Below, one piece after another: positions 17,771 to 25,623 of a stretch of 64,000 nucleotides of DNA. The notes under the pieces were generated by a model. The model was not told the origin of the DNA, did no database searches, and was given only the letters and a program-made list of their open reading frames with translations. Each line of letters begins with the position of its first letter. Positions within the stretch are counted from its first letter, which is position 1. The translations under genes and the position numbers were made by a program. Source of the stretch: Planctomycetota bacterium (GTDB lineage: Bacteria; Planctomycetota; UBA1135; GCA-002686595); assembly GCA_002686265.1 (NCBI GenBank), contig NZBA01000012.1, forward strand, positions 8,965 to 72,964. Reading direction: 5' to 3'.

Positions 17771-18718
17771 TCAGCGTCCCGCGAGGGGGATCGCCGCGAG
17801 CTCCTCGGGCTTCGTGCGCCAGCGGTGCTGGTGCCAGGCCCACTGCTCGGGCGTGTCCCTGATCCAGGCCTCGAAGCGGCGGTTCAAGCGGCCCATCAGC
17901 TCTCCCGCGCGCTCCGAGCGCGGGAGGGTCGCGTCGGTCGCGAGCGGCTCATCGAAAGCGAGGCGGTAGCTGCCGCCCTCGGGCGCCACGCAGCGCGCGG
18001 GTAAGAGCGGTATGCGCGCCGCGCGGGCCAGGGCCGCCGGCGCGGTCATCGTCAGCGCCGGACGCCCGAAGAAGGGCAGGAACTCGCCCGCCAGCCGGCG
18101 CACCTCGAGGTCGCAGAGGATCCCGAGCACGCCGCCGTCGGCGAGCACGCGCAGCAGGTTGCGCGGGTTCGTGCGCTGGGGGAGGGTCTCGACTCCGTAA
18201 CCCCGCCGCATCTCGGCCAACCAGCGCGAAGTCGAGTCTCGCGGGCGCTCCAGTCCGACGACCGCGCCCCGGTGGCCGCGTCGGCGCAGGCGTGCGCACA
18301 ACAGCTCCCAGTTACCGATGTGCGCGGTCACGATGATCCCCCCGCGGCCGCGGGCGACCTGCTCGTCGAGGAGCGCGACCGAATCGTCGAGGGCCACGGC
18401 GTCCTCGATCCAGGCTCCGCGCCCGGCGCGCGGTCCGCTCGGCGGCGCTCCGCGTGACAGGCGCAGCCACTCGGCGAACTGGCGGGCCGCGTGCCGGCGG
18501 ACGAGGGCGGCGAGGCGGCGACGCTCGGCCGAAGAGGTCGCGGGACCGAGGGCGAGCTCGAGGTTGGCGAGCGTGCGCCGCTCGTAGGTCGTGTAGCGGA
18601 CGAAGTGCGAGAGTCCGCGCAAGCCGCCGAGCAGCAGGGGGGCGGGGAGGAGTCCGGCCATCGACGTCAGGTTCTCGAGACCGCGGCGGCGCAGCCTCCG
18701 GCGCAGGGGCTCAACCAC
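17771..18718 (-). CDS. Lipid A biosynthesis acyltransferase (LpxL/HtrB-like)
   Basis: 315 residues, the usual size for this family. The catalytic H-x4-E motif is T-A-H133-I-G-N-W-E138, followed by the G-[VL]-L-x-D-x-x-x-R region (here G-I-L-C-D-L-E-V-R) and F-F-G-x-P-A. The N-terminus is hydrophobic (about 20-42), fitting an inner-membrane-anchored enzyme. Family members add secondary acyl chains to lipid A from acyl-ACP. It starts at a GTG 8 bases inside the end of the WaaP-like gene, so the pair is probably translationally coupled. Which acyl chain is added cannot be told. Confidence 0.85.
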   Translation of the reverse strand: MVEPLRRRLRRRGLENLTSMAGLLPAPLLLGGLRGLSHFVRYTTYERRTLANLELALGPATSSAERRRLAALVRRHAARQFAEWLRLSRGAPPSGPRAGRGAWIEDAVALDDSVALLDEQVARGRGGIIVTAHIGNWELLCARLRRRGHRGAVVGLERPRDSTSRWLAEMRRGYGVETLPQRTNPRNLLRVLADGGVLGILCDLEVRRLAGEFLPFFGRPALTMTAPAALARAARIPLLPARCVAPEGGSYRLAFDEPLATDATLPRSERAGELMGRLNRRFEAWIRDTPEQWAWHQHRWRTKPEELAAIPLAGR

Positions 18719-19952
18719 CGATCAGCTCCCGCCGCAGCTCTGCTCGCTCGCGGGCCGTCCCGCGACAAGCGCGCACGAAGCCCGCGACGAAGCAGGCCCG
18801 CTCCCGGCGCGTGCGGGGCGCGGGAAGGCCGACGAGGCGGGGCCAGCGCCCGCGGGAACGCGCCCGTAGCCGCGGCCCCGGCCCCAGGAAGAGCTTGCCG
18901 CCGGGACCCACCCACAGGGCGTCCGCGCGCAGTTCGGGAATGTGCAGGCCGCGGTCGCGCAGGGTCCCGAGCAAGTACCCTGCCCTGAAGAAGAGCCGTC
19001 TGTCCGGAACGAGCGTGAGGTGGTCGAAGCGCGCCGAGCCTTCCGGGAAGCCGAGCAGGCCCTCGCCCTGGGGCGTCTCGAACCACTGGAGGGGACTGGC
19101 GCAGGGGATGCCGTGGTCGCTCGCCCGGCCCGAGTCGGCCCAGCGCGGTGCGGAGTGGACACGGACGAGCACCGGCCGCTCGCCGAGGCGGCCCGGCCGG
19201 CGGGTCTCGAGCACGCCGCGACCGTCCGCGATCGTCCGGCGGCACACGCCGCTCTCTCTGAGCCAGCGGGCGCGGTTGCGGAGCACCACTGCCCGGCGCC
19301 GCGTCCGCCCGCGCAGCTCGACTCCCTCGATCAGGGCGCGGCGTTCGGGCAGGCGAGCGCGCAGGGCCTCGGGGAGCGCGCGCCACCAGGCGCAGAAGAA
19401 GCGCGTGCGGAAGCGGGCGGGAAGCACCTCGCGTACGGCGGCGCAGGCGCTGACGAGGTCGCGTACCATCAGCGGCGCGGTAGACCGCCTGCGGAAGCGC
19501 ACTCCGCCCAGGTCGATCAACCACACGTTTCCGGTACCGTCGATCAGGACGTTGCCGGGGTGCAGGTCGCGGTGGTCGACACCGCAGGCGTGGATGCGGG
19601 CTAGGAGGCGTCCGAGCTCACGGACGAGGCGTGGATTGCGGGCGACGGAGCGGGAATCCGCGCGCAGGAGGTCGGCGAGGGAGCGTGAGTCGCGGATCCA
19701 CTCCAGCACCAGCTCCCAGGCGCCGTCACGCCGACGCCAGGCGAGGGGAGCGGGCACCCGCACGCCCTGCGTTCGCAGGCGCACGAGGGCGGCGTGCTCG
19801 CGCCGTGCGCGCCGTCGGTCCCCGAGTCGCGCGAAGGCTCCCGCGGCGTGGAAACGCTTGACGACGACCTCGCTCCCGCCGGCCTCGCACGTGAGGCTGA
19901 CCGTGCGGTTGAGGTTGCGCTTGAGGGTGGCGGGAGAGGGGTGAGCGGGCAC
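18711..19952 (-). CDS. WaaP-like lipopolysaccharide core kinase
   Basis: 413 residues with kinase-fold motifs: V-V-V-K32-R (ATP-binding Lys), V-D-H127-R-D129-L-H-P-G-N134 (catalytic loop) and L-I-D147-L-G-G (metal-binding loop). The D-H-R-D-L-H-x-x-N form is typical of WaaP/InaA/Kdo kinases. The ~230 residues after the kinase core are Arg-rich and repeat weak kinase-like features (F-F-R-A-G-Y, G-P-G-G-K-L-F-L-G), so a degenerate second lobe is possible. The start is GTG at 19952, 6 bases after TAGCAT, a candidate leaderless start. It opens a minus-strand operon with acyltransferase and glycosyltransferase genes, supporting an LPS-core role. Confidence 0.75.
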   Translation of the reverse strand: MPAHPSPATLKRNLNRTVSLTCEAGGSEVVVKRFHAAGAFARLGDRRRARREHAALVRLRTQGVRVPAPLAWRRRDGAWELVLEWIRDSRSLADLLRADSRSVARNPRLVRELGRLLARIHACGVDHRDLHPGNVLIDGTGNVWLIDLGGVRFRRRSTAPLMVRDLVSACAAVREVLPARFRTRFFCAWWRALPEALRARLPERRALIEGVELRGRTRRRAVVLRNRARWLRESGVCRRTIADGRGVLETRRPGRLGERPVLVRVHSAPRWADSGRASDHGIPCASPLQWFETPQGEGLLGFPEGSARFDHLTLVPDRRLFFRAGYLLGTLRDRGLHIPELRADALWVGPGGKLFLGPGPRLRARSRGRWPRLVGLPAPRTRRERACFVAGFVRACRGTARERAELRRELIGG

Positions 19953-19958
19953 TCGGGG

Positions 19959-19964
19959 ATGCTA
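19959..19964 (-). promoter_or_regulatory. -10-like hexamer for the WaaP-like operon
   Basis: TAGCAT on the minus strand lies 6 bases before the GTG start at 19952, with no room for a Shine-Dalgarno site. Confidence 0.35.
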
Positions 19965-20062
19965 ACCGGACCGTGGTTGCACGTACCGATTGGATTCGCC
20001 AACAGAGCCTGCGAGACTCTGCGCCGCCGCCCGCGCGGAGACTCGAGGCGGGCGTCGCTGCG

Positions 20063-21130
20063 ATGAAGCTCCAGACTTACATCTTGCGGATGCTCGGCCT
20101 GGCGTTCCTTTTCGCGGCCGGGAGCATGCTGTTCGTCGCCCTGCCGGGGATCGCCGTGGGTGCCGTACACCGCCTGCCCGGCGTGAGCACGGTCGCCGTC
20201 CTGACCTTCCTCCCCATGGCCGTCGCGGCCTTCGTTCCGTACGTCCTGCCCGTGTCCTTCCTACTGGCCGTCGTGGCCACCTACGGGCGTTTGGCCGTGG
20301 ACAACGAGTGGACCGCCATCCAGATGGCGGGCCGCAACCCTTATCGCATGCTCGCTCCCGCCGCGTCCTTGGCGCTGATCCTCTCGGCGGGGATCTACTT
20401 CCTGAACTCCCAAGCCCTGCCGTGGTTGCTCCACTACCAGCGCTCGTTCCAGGTGTCCGTGCTCCAGGACTCGATCCGGAATCTCAGCCCGGGGCAGACC
20501 GAGGTGCAGTTTGGGGACTTCTACCTCGCCTCCAACCATCGCGAGGAGAACACCTTCCACGACGTGTTCCTCGAAGTTCCCGACCCCGAGAGCAAGGGGG
20601 GGACGCGTTCCCTGGTCGCCCACAGCGCGCGCTTCGAGTTCACCGACGAGCTGATGACCATCCACCTGCGCAACGTCGAGTTCATGCGCGAGGGCGGGCG
20701 GGGGCGGATCGAGTACACGCGCACGGACATACCCTTGGTGGACCTCATCCCTCCTTCCCGAGCGAACTACGAGAAGGCGCGCTACAAGAGCTCACGCCGG
20801 CTCTCCGAGGAGCTCGCCGCGGGCTCGCTGGATGCCGTGACGCAGCGCAAGTACACCTACGCGCTCCACAAGCGTGTGACCAACGCGGTCACTTGCCTGC
20901 TGTTCATCCTGCTCGGGGTCCCTACGGGGATCCTGTTGCGGCGGAGCACCCAGCTCGCCGCGATGGCCGTGGCCGTTGGCTACGCGATCCTCTACTGGGT
21001 GTCCTCTCTGCGCCTGGGCGAGGAGCTGGCTGAGTCCGGTGCTCTGGCCCCGGCCATCGGCGCCTGGGGCCCGTTGGCCGTCTGGCTCGGCATCGCCGCC
21101 TTCATGACCCACAGGGCCTTTCGCCGATGA
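20063..21130 (+). CDS. lptF: LPS export permease, LptF-like
   Basis: 355 residues from the ATG at 20063; the frame is open upstream but has no good start or hydrophobic sequence. It has the YjgP/YjgQ architecture: three N-terminal transmembrane segments (about 8-28, 42-65, 95-115), a periplasmic beta-jellyroll of about 150 residues (Q-T-E-V-Q-F-G-D-F-Y onward) and three C-terminal segments (about 268-350). A partner gene of the same family follows with an ATGA overlap. LptF and LptG form the inner-membrane part of the Lpt complex that extracts LPS with LptB. Assigning F versus G here follows gene order only. Confidence 0.82.
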   Translation: MKLQTYILRMLGLAFLFAAGSMLFVALPGIAVGAVHRLPGVSTVAVLTFLPMAVAAFVPYVLPVSFLLAVVATYGRLAVDNEWTAIQMAGRNPYRMLAPAASLALILSAGIYFLNSQALPWLLHYQRSFQVSVLQDSIRNLSPGQTEVQFGDFYLASNHREENTFHDVFLEVPDPESKGGTRSLVAHSARFEFTDELMTIHLRNVEFMREGGRGRIEYTRTDIPLVDLIPPSRANYEKARYKSSRRLSEELAAGSLDAVTQRKYTYALHKRVTNAVTCLLFILLGVPTGILLRRSTQLAAMAVAVGYAILYWVSSLRLGEELAESGALAPAIGAWGPLAVWLGIAAFMTHRAFRR

Positions 21131-22245
21131 GCAGGCGCCGGCTGATGATCGGAGGCCGCATCGACCGCTACGTCGGCTCCGCCTTCCTGTGGTCCTACGC
21201 CACCGCGTTCCTGGTGGTCGTCGGTTTGGTGTTCTTGATCGACATGGCGGCCAATGTGGACGACCTGCTCGAAGGGAACGGAGACGGATCCCGGCAGCCC
21301 ATCGGTCTGATCCTGCGCTTCTACGCCCTCAACCTGCCGTTCCTCTTCCTGCAATCCGGACCGTTCGTGACGCTGACCGCTGGCCTGTTCACGGTCACCC
21401 GTTTGCTGCGGCACAGCGAGATCGCTGCTTGTCTCTCTGCCGGCATCAGCGCCCGTCGCGTGATGGGGCCGGTGTTCGTCGGAGGCGCCTTGGCCGCGGT
21501 CGCGATGTTCGGTCTGCGAGAGTGGGCCTCCCACACCGTGATCCACAAGCGGGACGCAGTGCTCACCAAGCTCGAGAGCCGCGAGAGCGAGCGCGTCTTC
21601 GAGGACTTGTGGGTGAGGGATCTGGCCGGAAACGTGGCGCGTCTGGACGAGTTCCGACCGGCGACCGGAGACCCGCCGATCGCGGAGATCCGCGGCTTGC
21701 GGGGGACCGTGCGCCAAGTCGGGCGCATGGTGAACATCGACGCCGAGCGCGCCGTGTACACCTCGCGCGGAAACGGGGAGGGATGGCGGCTGGTCAACGG
21801 CATCCGCTACGAGGGCGGCGCGAACCGCGCGGAGAGCGAGGTGGAGTGGCTGGAGGAGATCGAGTTCTCCCCGGCGGTTGCGGTGAGCTTCCACCGTGCG
21901 CGGACCAATCCACTCGAGCTCTCCTTCAGCGAGGCGCTGGAACTCGGGCGGCGCGACCCCGACAACGTCGTTTACCAGACGCTGATGCAGTACCACCTGA
22001 CCTTCCCGCTGGCCAACCTGGTGCTCCTGTTGGTCGGCATCCCGCTGCTGATGCGGCACGAGCGCGCACGGGGCGTCGAAGGGCTGGCGCGGGCCCTCTT
22101 GTTGTGCGTCTTCTACTTCGGCGCCGACTTCATCTTCCGCAATCTCGGCATCGGCGGTTCGCTGGACCCGCTGCTCGCCGGTTGGACGCCCGTCCTGTTG
22201 TTCGGGAGTCTGGGAATCGTGCTCTTCGACTCGATGCGATCCTGA
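21127..22245 (+). CDS. lptG: LPS export permease, LptG-like
   Basis: 372 residues, starting at the ATG that overlaps the previous stop. It has the same six-transmembrane, central beta-jellyroll layout. Helices lie near 18-40, 62-85, 105-125, 290-310, 322-340 and 345-365. The N-terminal I-D-R-Y-V and the stretch around L-L-R-H-S-E-I-A-A-C-L-S-A-G-I-S are typical of the family (compare S-E-[IL]-x-A-x-x-A-x-G-x-S). Together with the upstream gene it should form the LptFG heterodimer. The ATPase LptB is not in this window. Confidence 0.85.
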   Translation: MSRRRLMIGGRIDRYVGSAFLWSYATAFLVVVGLVFLIDMAANVDDLLEGNGDGSRQPIGLILRFYALNLPFLFLQSGPFVTLTAGLFTVTRLLRHSEIAACLSAGISARRVMGPVFVGGALAAVAMFGLREWASHTVIHKRDAVLTKLESRESERVFEDLWVRDLAGNVARLDEFRPATGDPPIAEIRGLRGTVRQVGRMVNIDAERAVYTSRGNGEGWRLVNGIRYEGGANRAESEVEWLEEIEFSPAVAVSFHRARTNPLELSFSEALELGRRDPDNVVYQTLMQYHLTFPLANLVLLLVGIPLLMRHERARGVEGLARALLLCVFYFGADFIFRNLGIGGSLDPLLAGWTPVLLFGSLGIVLFDSMRS

Positions 22246-22376
22246 TCCCGTACCCGTAAGCTCCTGATGCGTAAGATGTTGAGAAGTTGCTCTCTCCACG
22301 GACGAATCCCTGACGGGCGGGAATCTCACGCCGCGCGGCGCGTCCATCCCAGCTCCGATGTGACCGACACACCGAA

Positions 22377-23642
22377 ATGACCAGCACACGCCCGCCCGCA
22401 CGCCCGTCCGCCTCGCGCCCTTCCTGGTTCTCCCTGTGCCTCCTGGTTCTGTGCGGCTGCAAGGGCTCCGGATCCTCCGACGATTTCGGCGGAGACGTCG
22501 CCTGGCTCGTGTCCCACGGTCAGTTCGCCGAGGCCGTGGCAAACGCGGAGGGTGCTTGGGCTCGGAACCCGAATGACGCCGAGGCCGAGGCGCTCTACCG
22601 CGCGGCATTCGTTGCGCAGCTCCTCGACCGTGCGCGAGAGCTCACCTTCGAGAACGAGGACGAGCTCGCCCTCGAGGTCCTCGATCGCGCGCTCGAAGTC
22701 GACCCCGAGAACGAGGTGGCCCTGGCCTGGGAAGCCAAGACGCGGTTGAAGATCGCGGATCGCTGGCTGGAGATCGGCCGGGAGTGCCACGCCGAGGGTG
22801 ACCTCACCTCGGCCCAGGCGGCCTACGTCGAGGCCTTGAAGTTCGATCCCGAGCACTCTGCGGCCCTTCGGAATCTGGGGCAGGTGACGATCCAGGCCAA
22901 CTACCGCGAGGGCCGGGGGACGGGCTACTATCACGAGGGTGTGCGCGCCCTCTCCGATTACTGGCTGGAGCAGGCACGGCGCGGCTTCGCCGCCTCGGGC
23001 AAGTTCCAACCCGAGAACGAGCGGGCTGGGCGTCGCCACGATCAGGTGGAGGTGATGATCGCGGACCAGCGGCTCGCCATCGGGAGGACCTTCGAAGCCG
23101 AGGGTCTGTTCGCCGCGGCGGCGAACGAGTACCTCTGGGCTCTCGCTCTCGATCCGCAGAGCGCGGACGCGGCGGAGGGTCGGGCGCGCGCCGAGCGCGA
23201 GACGCAGGCCGGGCGTTTGTTGAGTGAGAGCCGGATGCTGATCTTCCGCGACGAGATCGATGCCGCCAGTGAGTTGCTCTCCGAAGCCATGGAGCTGAGC
23301 GAAGTCCAGGACGAGAAGGCCGCGGAGCTGCTGGCCTCGATCGACGGGCGGCGCCTCGACGTGCTCTACGGCCAGGCCATCAACCTCGAGCGAGATCAGC
23401 TCTTCGCCGAGGCGATCGCTGCCTACGGCGTGCTGCTCGAGGCGACCGACTACCACAAGGACGCCGTGGCGCGCCGCGAGACGCTCCAGGAGTACATCGG
23501 CATCGCGGCCGAGTACTACGATCGTGCCATGACGGCCGAGCTGCCCGAGGATAAGCTCGAGAGCCTGCGGGCCATCTCGCAGTTCTGGACCGACTACCGC
23601 GACATTCAAGACCTGATCACCGCTCTCGAAGACGACCGCTGA
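22377..23642 (+). CDS. TPR-repeat lipoprotein
   Basis: 421 residues. The N-terminal signal ends L-V-L-C-G-C (Cys28), a lipobox. The rest is alpha-helical with tetratricopeptide-like repeats: A-L-E-V-L-D-R-A-L-E-V-D-P-E-N near 97-111, then A-Q-A-A-Y-V-E-A-L-K-F-D-P-E and A-N-E-Y-L-W-A-L-A-L-D-P, each A-x3-Y/L-x3-L-x-x-[ND]-P-x. Such proteins scaffold envelope complexes. It follows lptG by 131 bp of relatively AT-rich sequence that may hold its own promoter. The partner is unknown. Confidence 0.78.
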   Translation: MTSTRPPARPSASRPSWFSLCLLVLCGCKGSGSSDDFGGDVAWLVSHGQFAEAVANAEGAWARNPNDAEAEALYRAAFVAQLLDRARELTFENEDELALEVLDRALEVDPENEVALAWEAKTRLKIADRWLEIGRECHAEGDLTSAQAAYVEALKFDPEHSAALRNLGQVTIQANYREGRGTGYYHEGVRALSDYWLEQARRGFAASGKFQPENERAGRRHDQVEVMIADQRLAIGRTFEAEGLFAAAANEYLWALALDPQSADAAEGRARAERETQAGRLLSESRMLIFRDEIDAASELLSEAMELSEVQDEKAAELLASIDGRRLDVLYGQAINLERDQLFAEAIAAYGVLLEATDYHKDAVARRETLQEYIGIAAEYYDRAMTAELPEDKLESLRAISQFWTDYRDIQDLITALEDDR

Positions 23643-23744
23643 TCAAGGGCGCGCGGCCGAGGCGGAGGCGAAGATACGGCGACCGTCGGCGGCCGGCGAG
23701 CTCCGGTATCGCAACGGTGCGCTGGGGCTGGCGTCGGGCCGCGC

Positions 23745-24467
23745 TCAGTCGCTCATTCGCTCCTCGAGGCGCCGCTCGCGCAGGGCGAGGAGGAGGAGCA
23801 CCGCCCCCAGGGCGGAGGTTTCGATCCAGGGGTGCAAGCTCACCTGATCGACGCGGCCCTTCCAGACGATCAGGAGCCGGTAGAGGTAGGGCAACCAGGC
23901 ACCGATGGTGAGCGTCAGCCCCAGGTGGACGAAGTTCGGACCACCGCTCGCGGGCGGTTCGGGCTCGGGCAGGCCGAGCTCCTCACGCTGGCGATCCAGC
24001 TCGTCCAGGCGCGCGGCGGCCCGGTCGATCAGGCGCTGGTTGTCGAGCAGGGTCTTGGCCTCCACGCCGAAGGCAGCCAGGTTGCCGACGACGGCGGTGA
24101 TGCCGACCAGCATGTGGACGATGGGCGGCAGGGCGAAGCTGCGGTTCGCGTAGCCGAGGACCGCGGCCGTGGCGATCAGCAGAACGGCCAGGAGGGCGGC
24201 GGGGTAGCCTGCCTTGCGCGCGAAGAAGGCGTTCAGCTCCGCGAGGAACTCGTCGCCGAGGGGGCGGGCGATCATGGCCTCTCGCAGGACCCGGCCGGTC
24301 ACGACCATGAACAGGATCAGGGCTGAGTGGGCGGCGACGGTCAACATCGCGGCCAGCAGACCCACCGTCAGGTGGCCCGAGGCGGCGGTGACACCCGTCC
24401 AGGCCGTCGTGAACAGCAGCAGGGCGGCGGCGAGCGCGAGCACGCCGAAATAGTGGATCATCCGCAT
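23745..24467 (-). CDS. Integral membrane protein of unknown function
   Basis: 240 residues with about six transmembrane segments (near 5-25, 33-56, 88-108, 115-140, 180-200, 212-232). A cytoplasmic-type charged helix lies between the fourth and fifth segments (A-A-A-R-L-D-E-L-D-R-Q-R-E-E-L). I do not recognise a family. Its start is 12 bases after the stop of the GT9 gene on the same strand, so it is probably co-transcribed with it and may be connected with the envelope. No catalytic motif is evident. Confidence 0.65.
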   Translation of the reverse strand: MRMIHYFGVLALAAALLLFTTAWTGVTAASGHLTVGLLAAMLTVAAHSALILFMVVTGRVLREAMIARPLGDEFLAELNAFFARKAGYPAALLAVLLIATAAVLGYANRSFALPPIVHMLVGITAVVGNLAAFGVEAKTLLDNQRLIDRAAARLDELDRQREELGLPEPEPPASGGPNFVHLGLTLTIGAWLPYLYRLLIVWKGRVDQVSLHPWIETSALGAVLLLLALRERRLEERMSD

Positions 24468-24479
24468 GACGAGAAGAGG

Positions 24480-25601
24480 TCAGGGTCGTCGGGTCCAGGC
24501 CGCGAGGGCGTGCGCATCGCTTCGGATCGGGGAGTCTACTGTTCTGGAGTCATCGCCCGAAAGCAGGGCCAGGACGACCTGCTCGGGATCGATGCGGCTC
24601 ATGCATAGCGGGCCCACCGCGCGAACGCATCTGCGAGCCGTGCACGGGGCGCAGGCTTCGGTGGGCTCCGCGGTCAGGATGTGATGGCTGCTCGGAGGCC
24701 AGGGGCCCGTACGGGCCGGATCCTGCGGGCCGCAGAGGGCGCTCACCTCGACACCGCAGGCGGCGGCGAGGTGTAAGGGGCCTGAGTCGCAGGCCAACAG
24801 GCGTGCTCCGTTTCGGGCGGCAACGCAGAAGAAGGCCGTCAGCTCGCGCAGGCCGCGCTGGCCGATCCAGTGTCGAACCCCGTCGCCGCCAATCGCGGCC
24901 AGCCTCCGACCGACCTCCGCCTCCGCGGGGCCAGATAGCACCAGCACCCCTCGGCCGTGCCGGTCCAGTGCGGTAATCAGGCGACCGTAGTGCTCTTCCG
25001 GCCATGTTCGGGCGTCCTCGGGAGCGCCGAGGTGCACGATCCACGCCGGCCGGGGATCGGGGCCGACCTGCTCGGAGTAGCGCCTCTCGGCGCGTTCGAG
25101 CACGTCGATGCGAGGTTCGAGCCAGCGCTCGGGCAGCCGATTCGACTCGAATCCCCCCACGAGGTGACACGCGAGATGCAGGGAACGCTCGACGGCATGG
25201 CGCGCTGTCGCCTCCAGGCGCGGCGCGGGGTCGTTGAGGACCCAGGCTCCGGGGCGCTCGGTCCAGTCCACGCGGGCGAGCCCACTCCTCCGGCGGGCTC
25301 CCGAGCAGAGGGTGACGAGGGCGCTCTTGAGGTTCCCTTGGGCGTCGACGGCCCAATCGGCGCGGAAAGCCGCGAGCTCCCTCCGCAGGCGCGGCCAGGC
25401 TCGCCAGCCTCCCCGGCGGTCGAAGGTGAAGACTCGGTCGAGTTCGGGGAGGCTCTCGACGCCCTCCCCGAACTCCGTCTGCACGACCCAGGCGATCTCC
25501 GCCTCCGGGTGTGCCGCGCGCAGGGCGTGGTAGATCGGCAGGGAGTGCACTACGTCGCCTAGGTGGGACAGGCGGACGATGACGATTCGCTGAGGCCTCA
25601 C
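24480..25601 (-). CDS. ADP-heptose:LPS heptosyltransferase family (GT9)
   Basis: 373 residues with GT9 hallmarks: the N-terminal I-V-I-V-R-L-S-H-L-G-D-V-V-H-S-L-P, the W-V-V and V-D-A-Q-G-N-L-K-S segment, and the C-terminal acceptor/donor site A-C-D-S-G-P-L-H-L-A-A-A-C-G followed by C-G-P-Q-D-P. The D-x-Q-G-x-x-K-[ST] pattern is close to WaaC (heptosyltransferase I), but WaaC/WaaF/WaaQ cannot be separated reliably here. The enzyme should add heptose to the LPS inner core on the cytoplasmic face. The start is GTG at 25601, 8 bases after TATCCT on the minus strand and only 22 bp from the divergent kinase start. Confidence 0.85.
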   Translation of the reverse strand: MRPQRIVIVRLSHLGDVVHSLPIYHALRAAHPEAEIAWVVQTEFGEGVESLPELDRVFTFDRRGGWRAWPRLRRELAAFRADWAVDAQGNLKSALVTLCSGARRRSGLARVDWTERPGAWVLNDPAPRLEATARHAVERSLHLACHLVGGFESNRLPERWLEPRIDVLERAERRYSEQVGPDPRPAWIVHLGAPEDARTWPEEHYGRLITALDRHGRGVLVLSGPAEAEVGRRLAAIGGDGVRHWIGQRGLRELTAFFCVAARNGARLLACDSGPLHLAAACGVEVSALCGPQDPARTGPWPPSSHHILTAEPTEACAPCTARRCVRAVGPLCMSRIDPEQVVLALLSGDDSRTVDSPIRSDAHALAAWTRRP

Positions 25602-25608
25602 GGGCGCT

Positions 25609-25615
25609 TAGGATA
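25609..25615. promoter_or_regulatory. Overlapping bidirectional -10 elements, 22-bp spacer
   Basis: TAGGATA holds TAGGAT on the plus strand (25609-25614, 9 bases before the ATG at 25624) and TATCCT on the minus strand (25615-25610, 8 bases before the GTG at 25601). The whole intergenic spacer is only 22 bp, so both transcripts would be leaderless or nearly so. Confidence 0.5.
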
Positions 25616-25623
25616 CGGCCAGG

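Noticed and set aside
22279..22307. TTGAGA ... ACGAAT promoter for the TPR lipoprotein
   Set aside because: The -10 hexamer matches the consensus at only half its positions; too weak to list as a feature.
20992..22608. 538-codon minus-strand open frame
   Set aside because: Antisense to lptG and the TPR lipoprotein start. Composition is that of a shadow (His/Gln/Arg-rich) with no motif.
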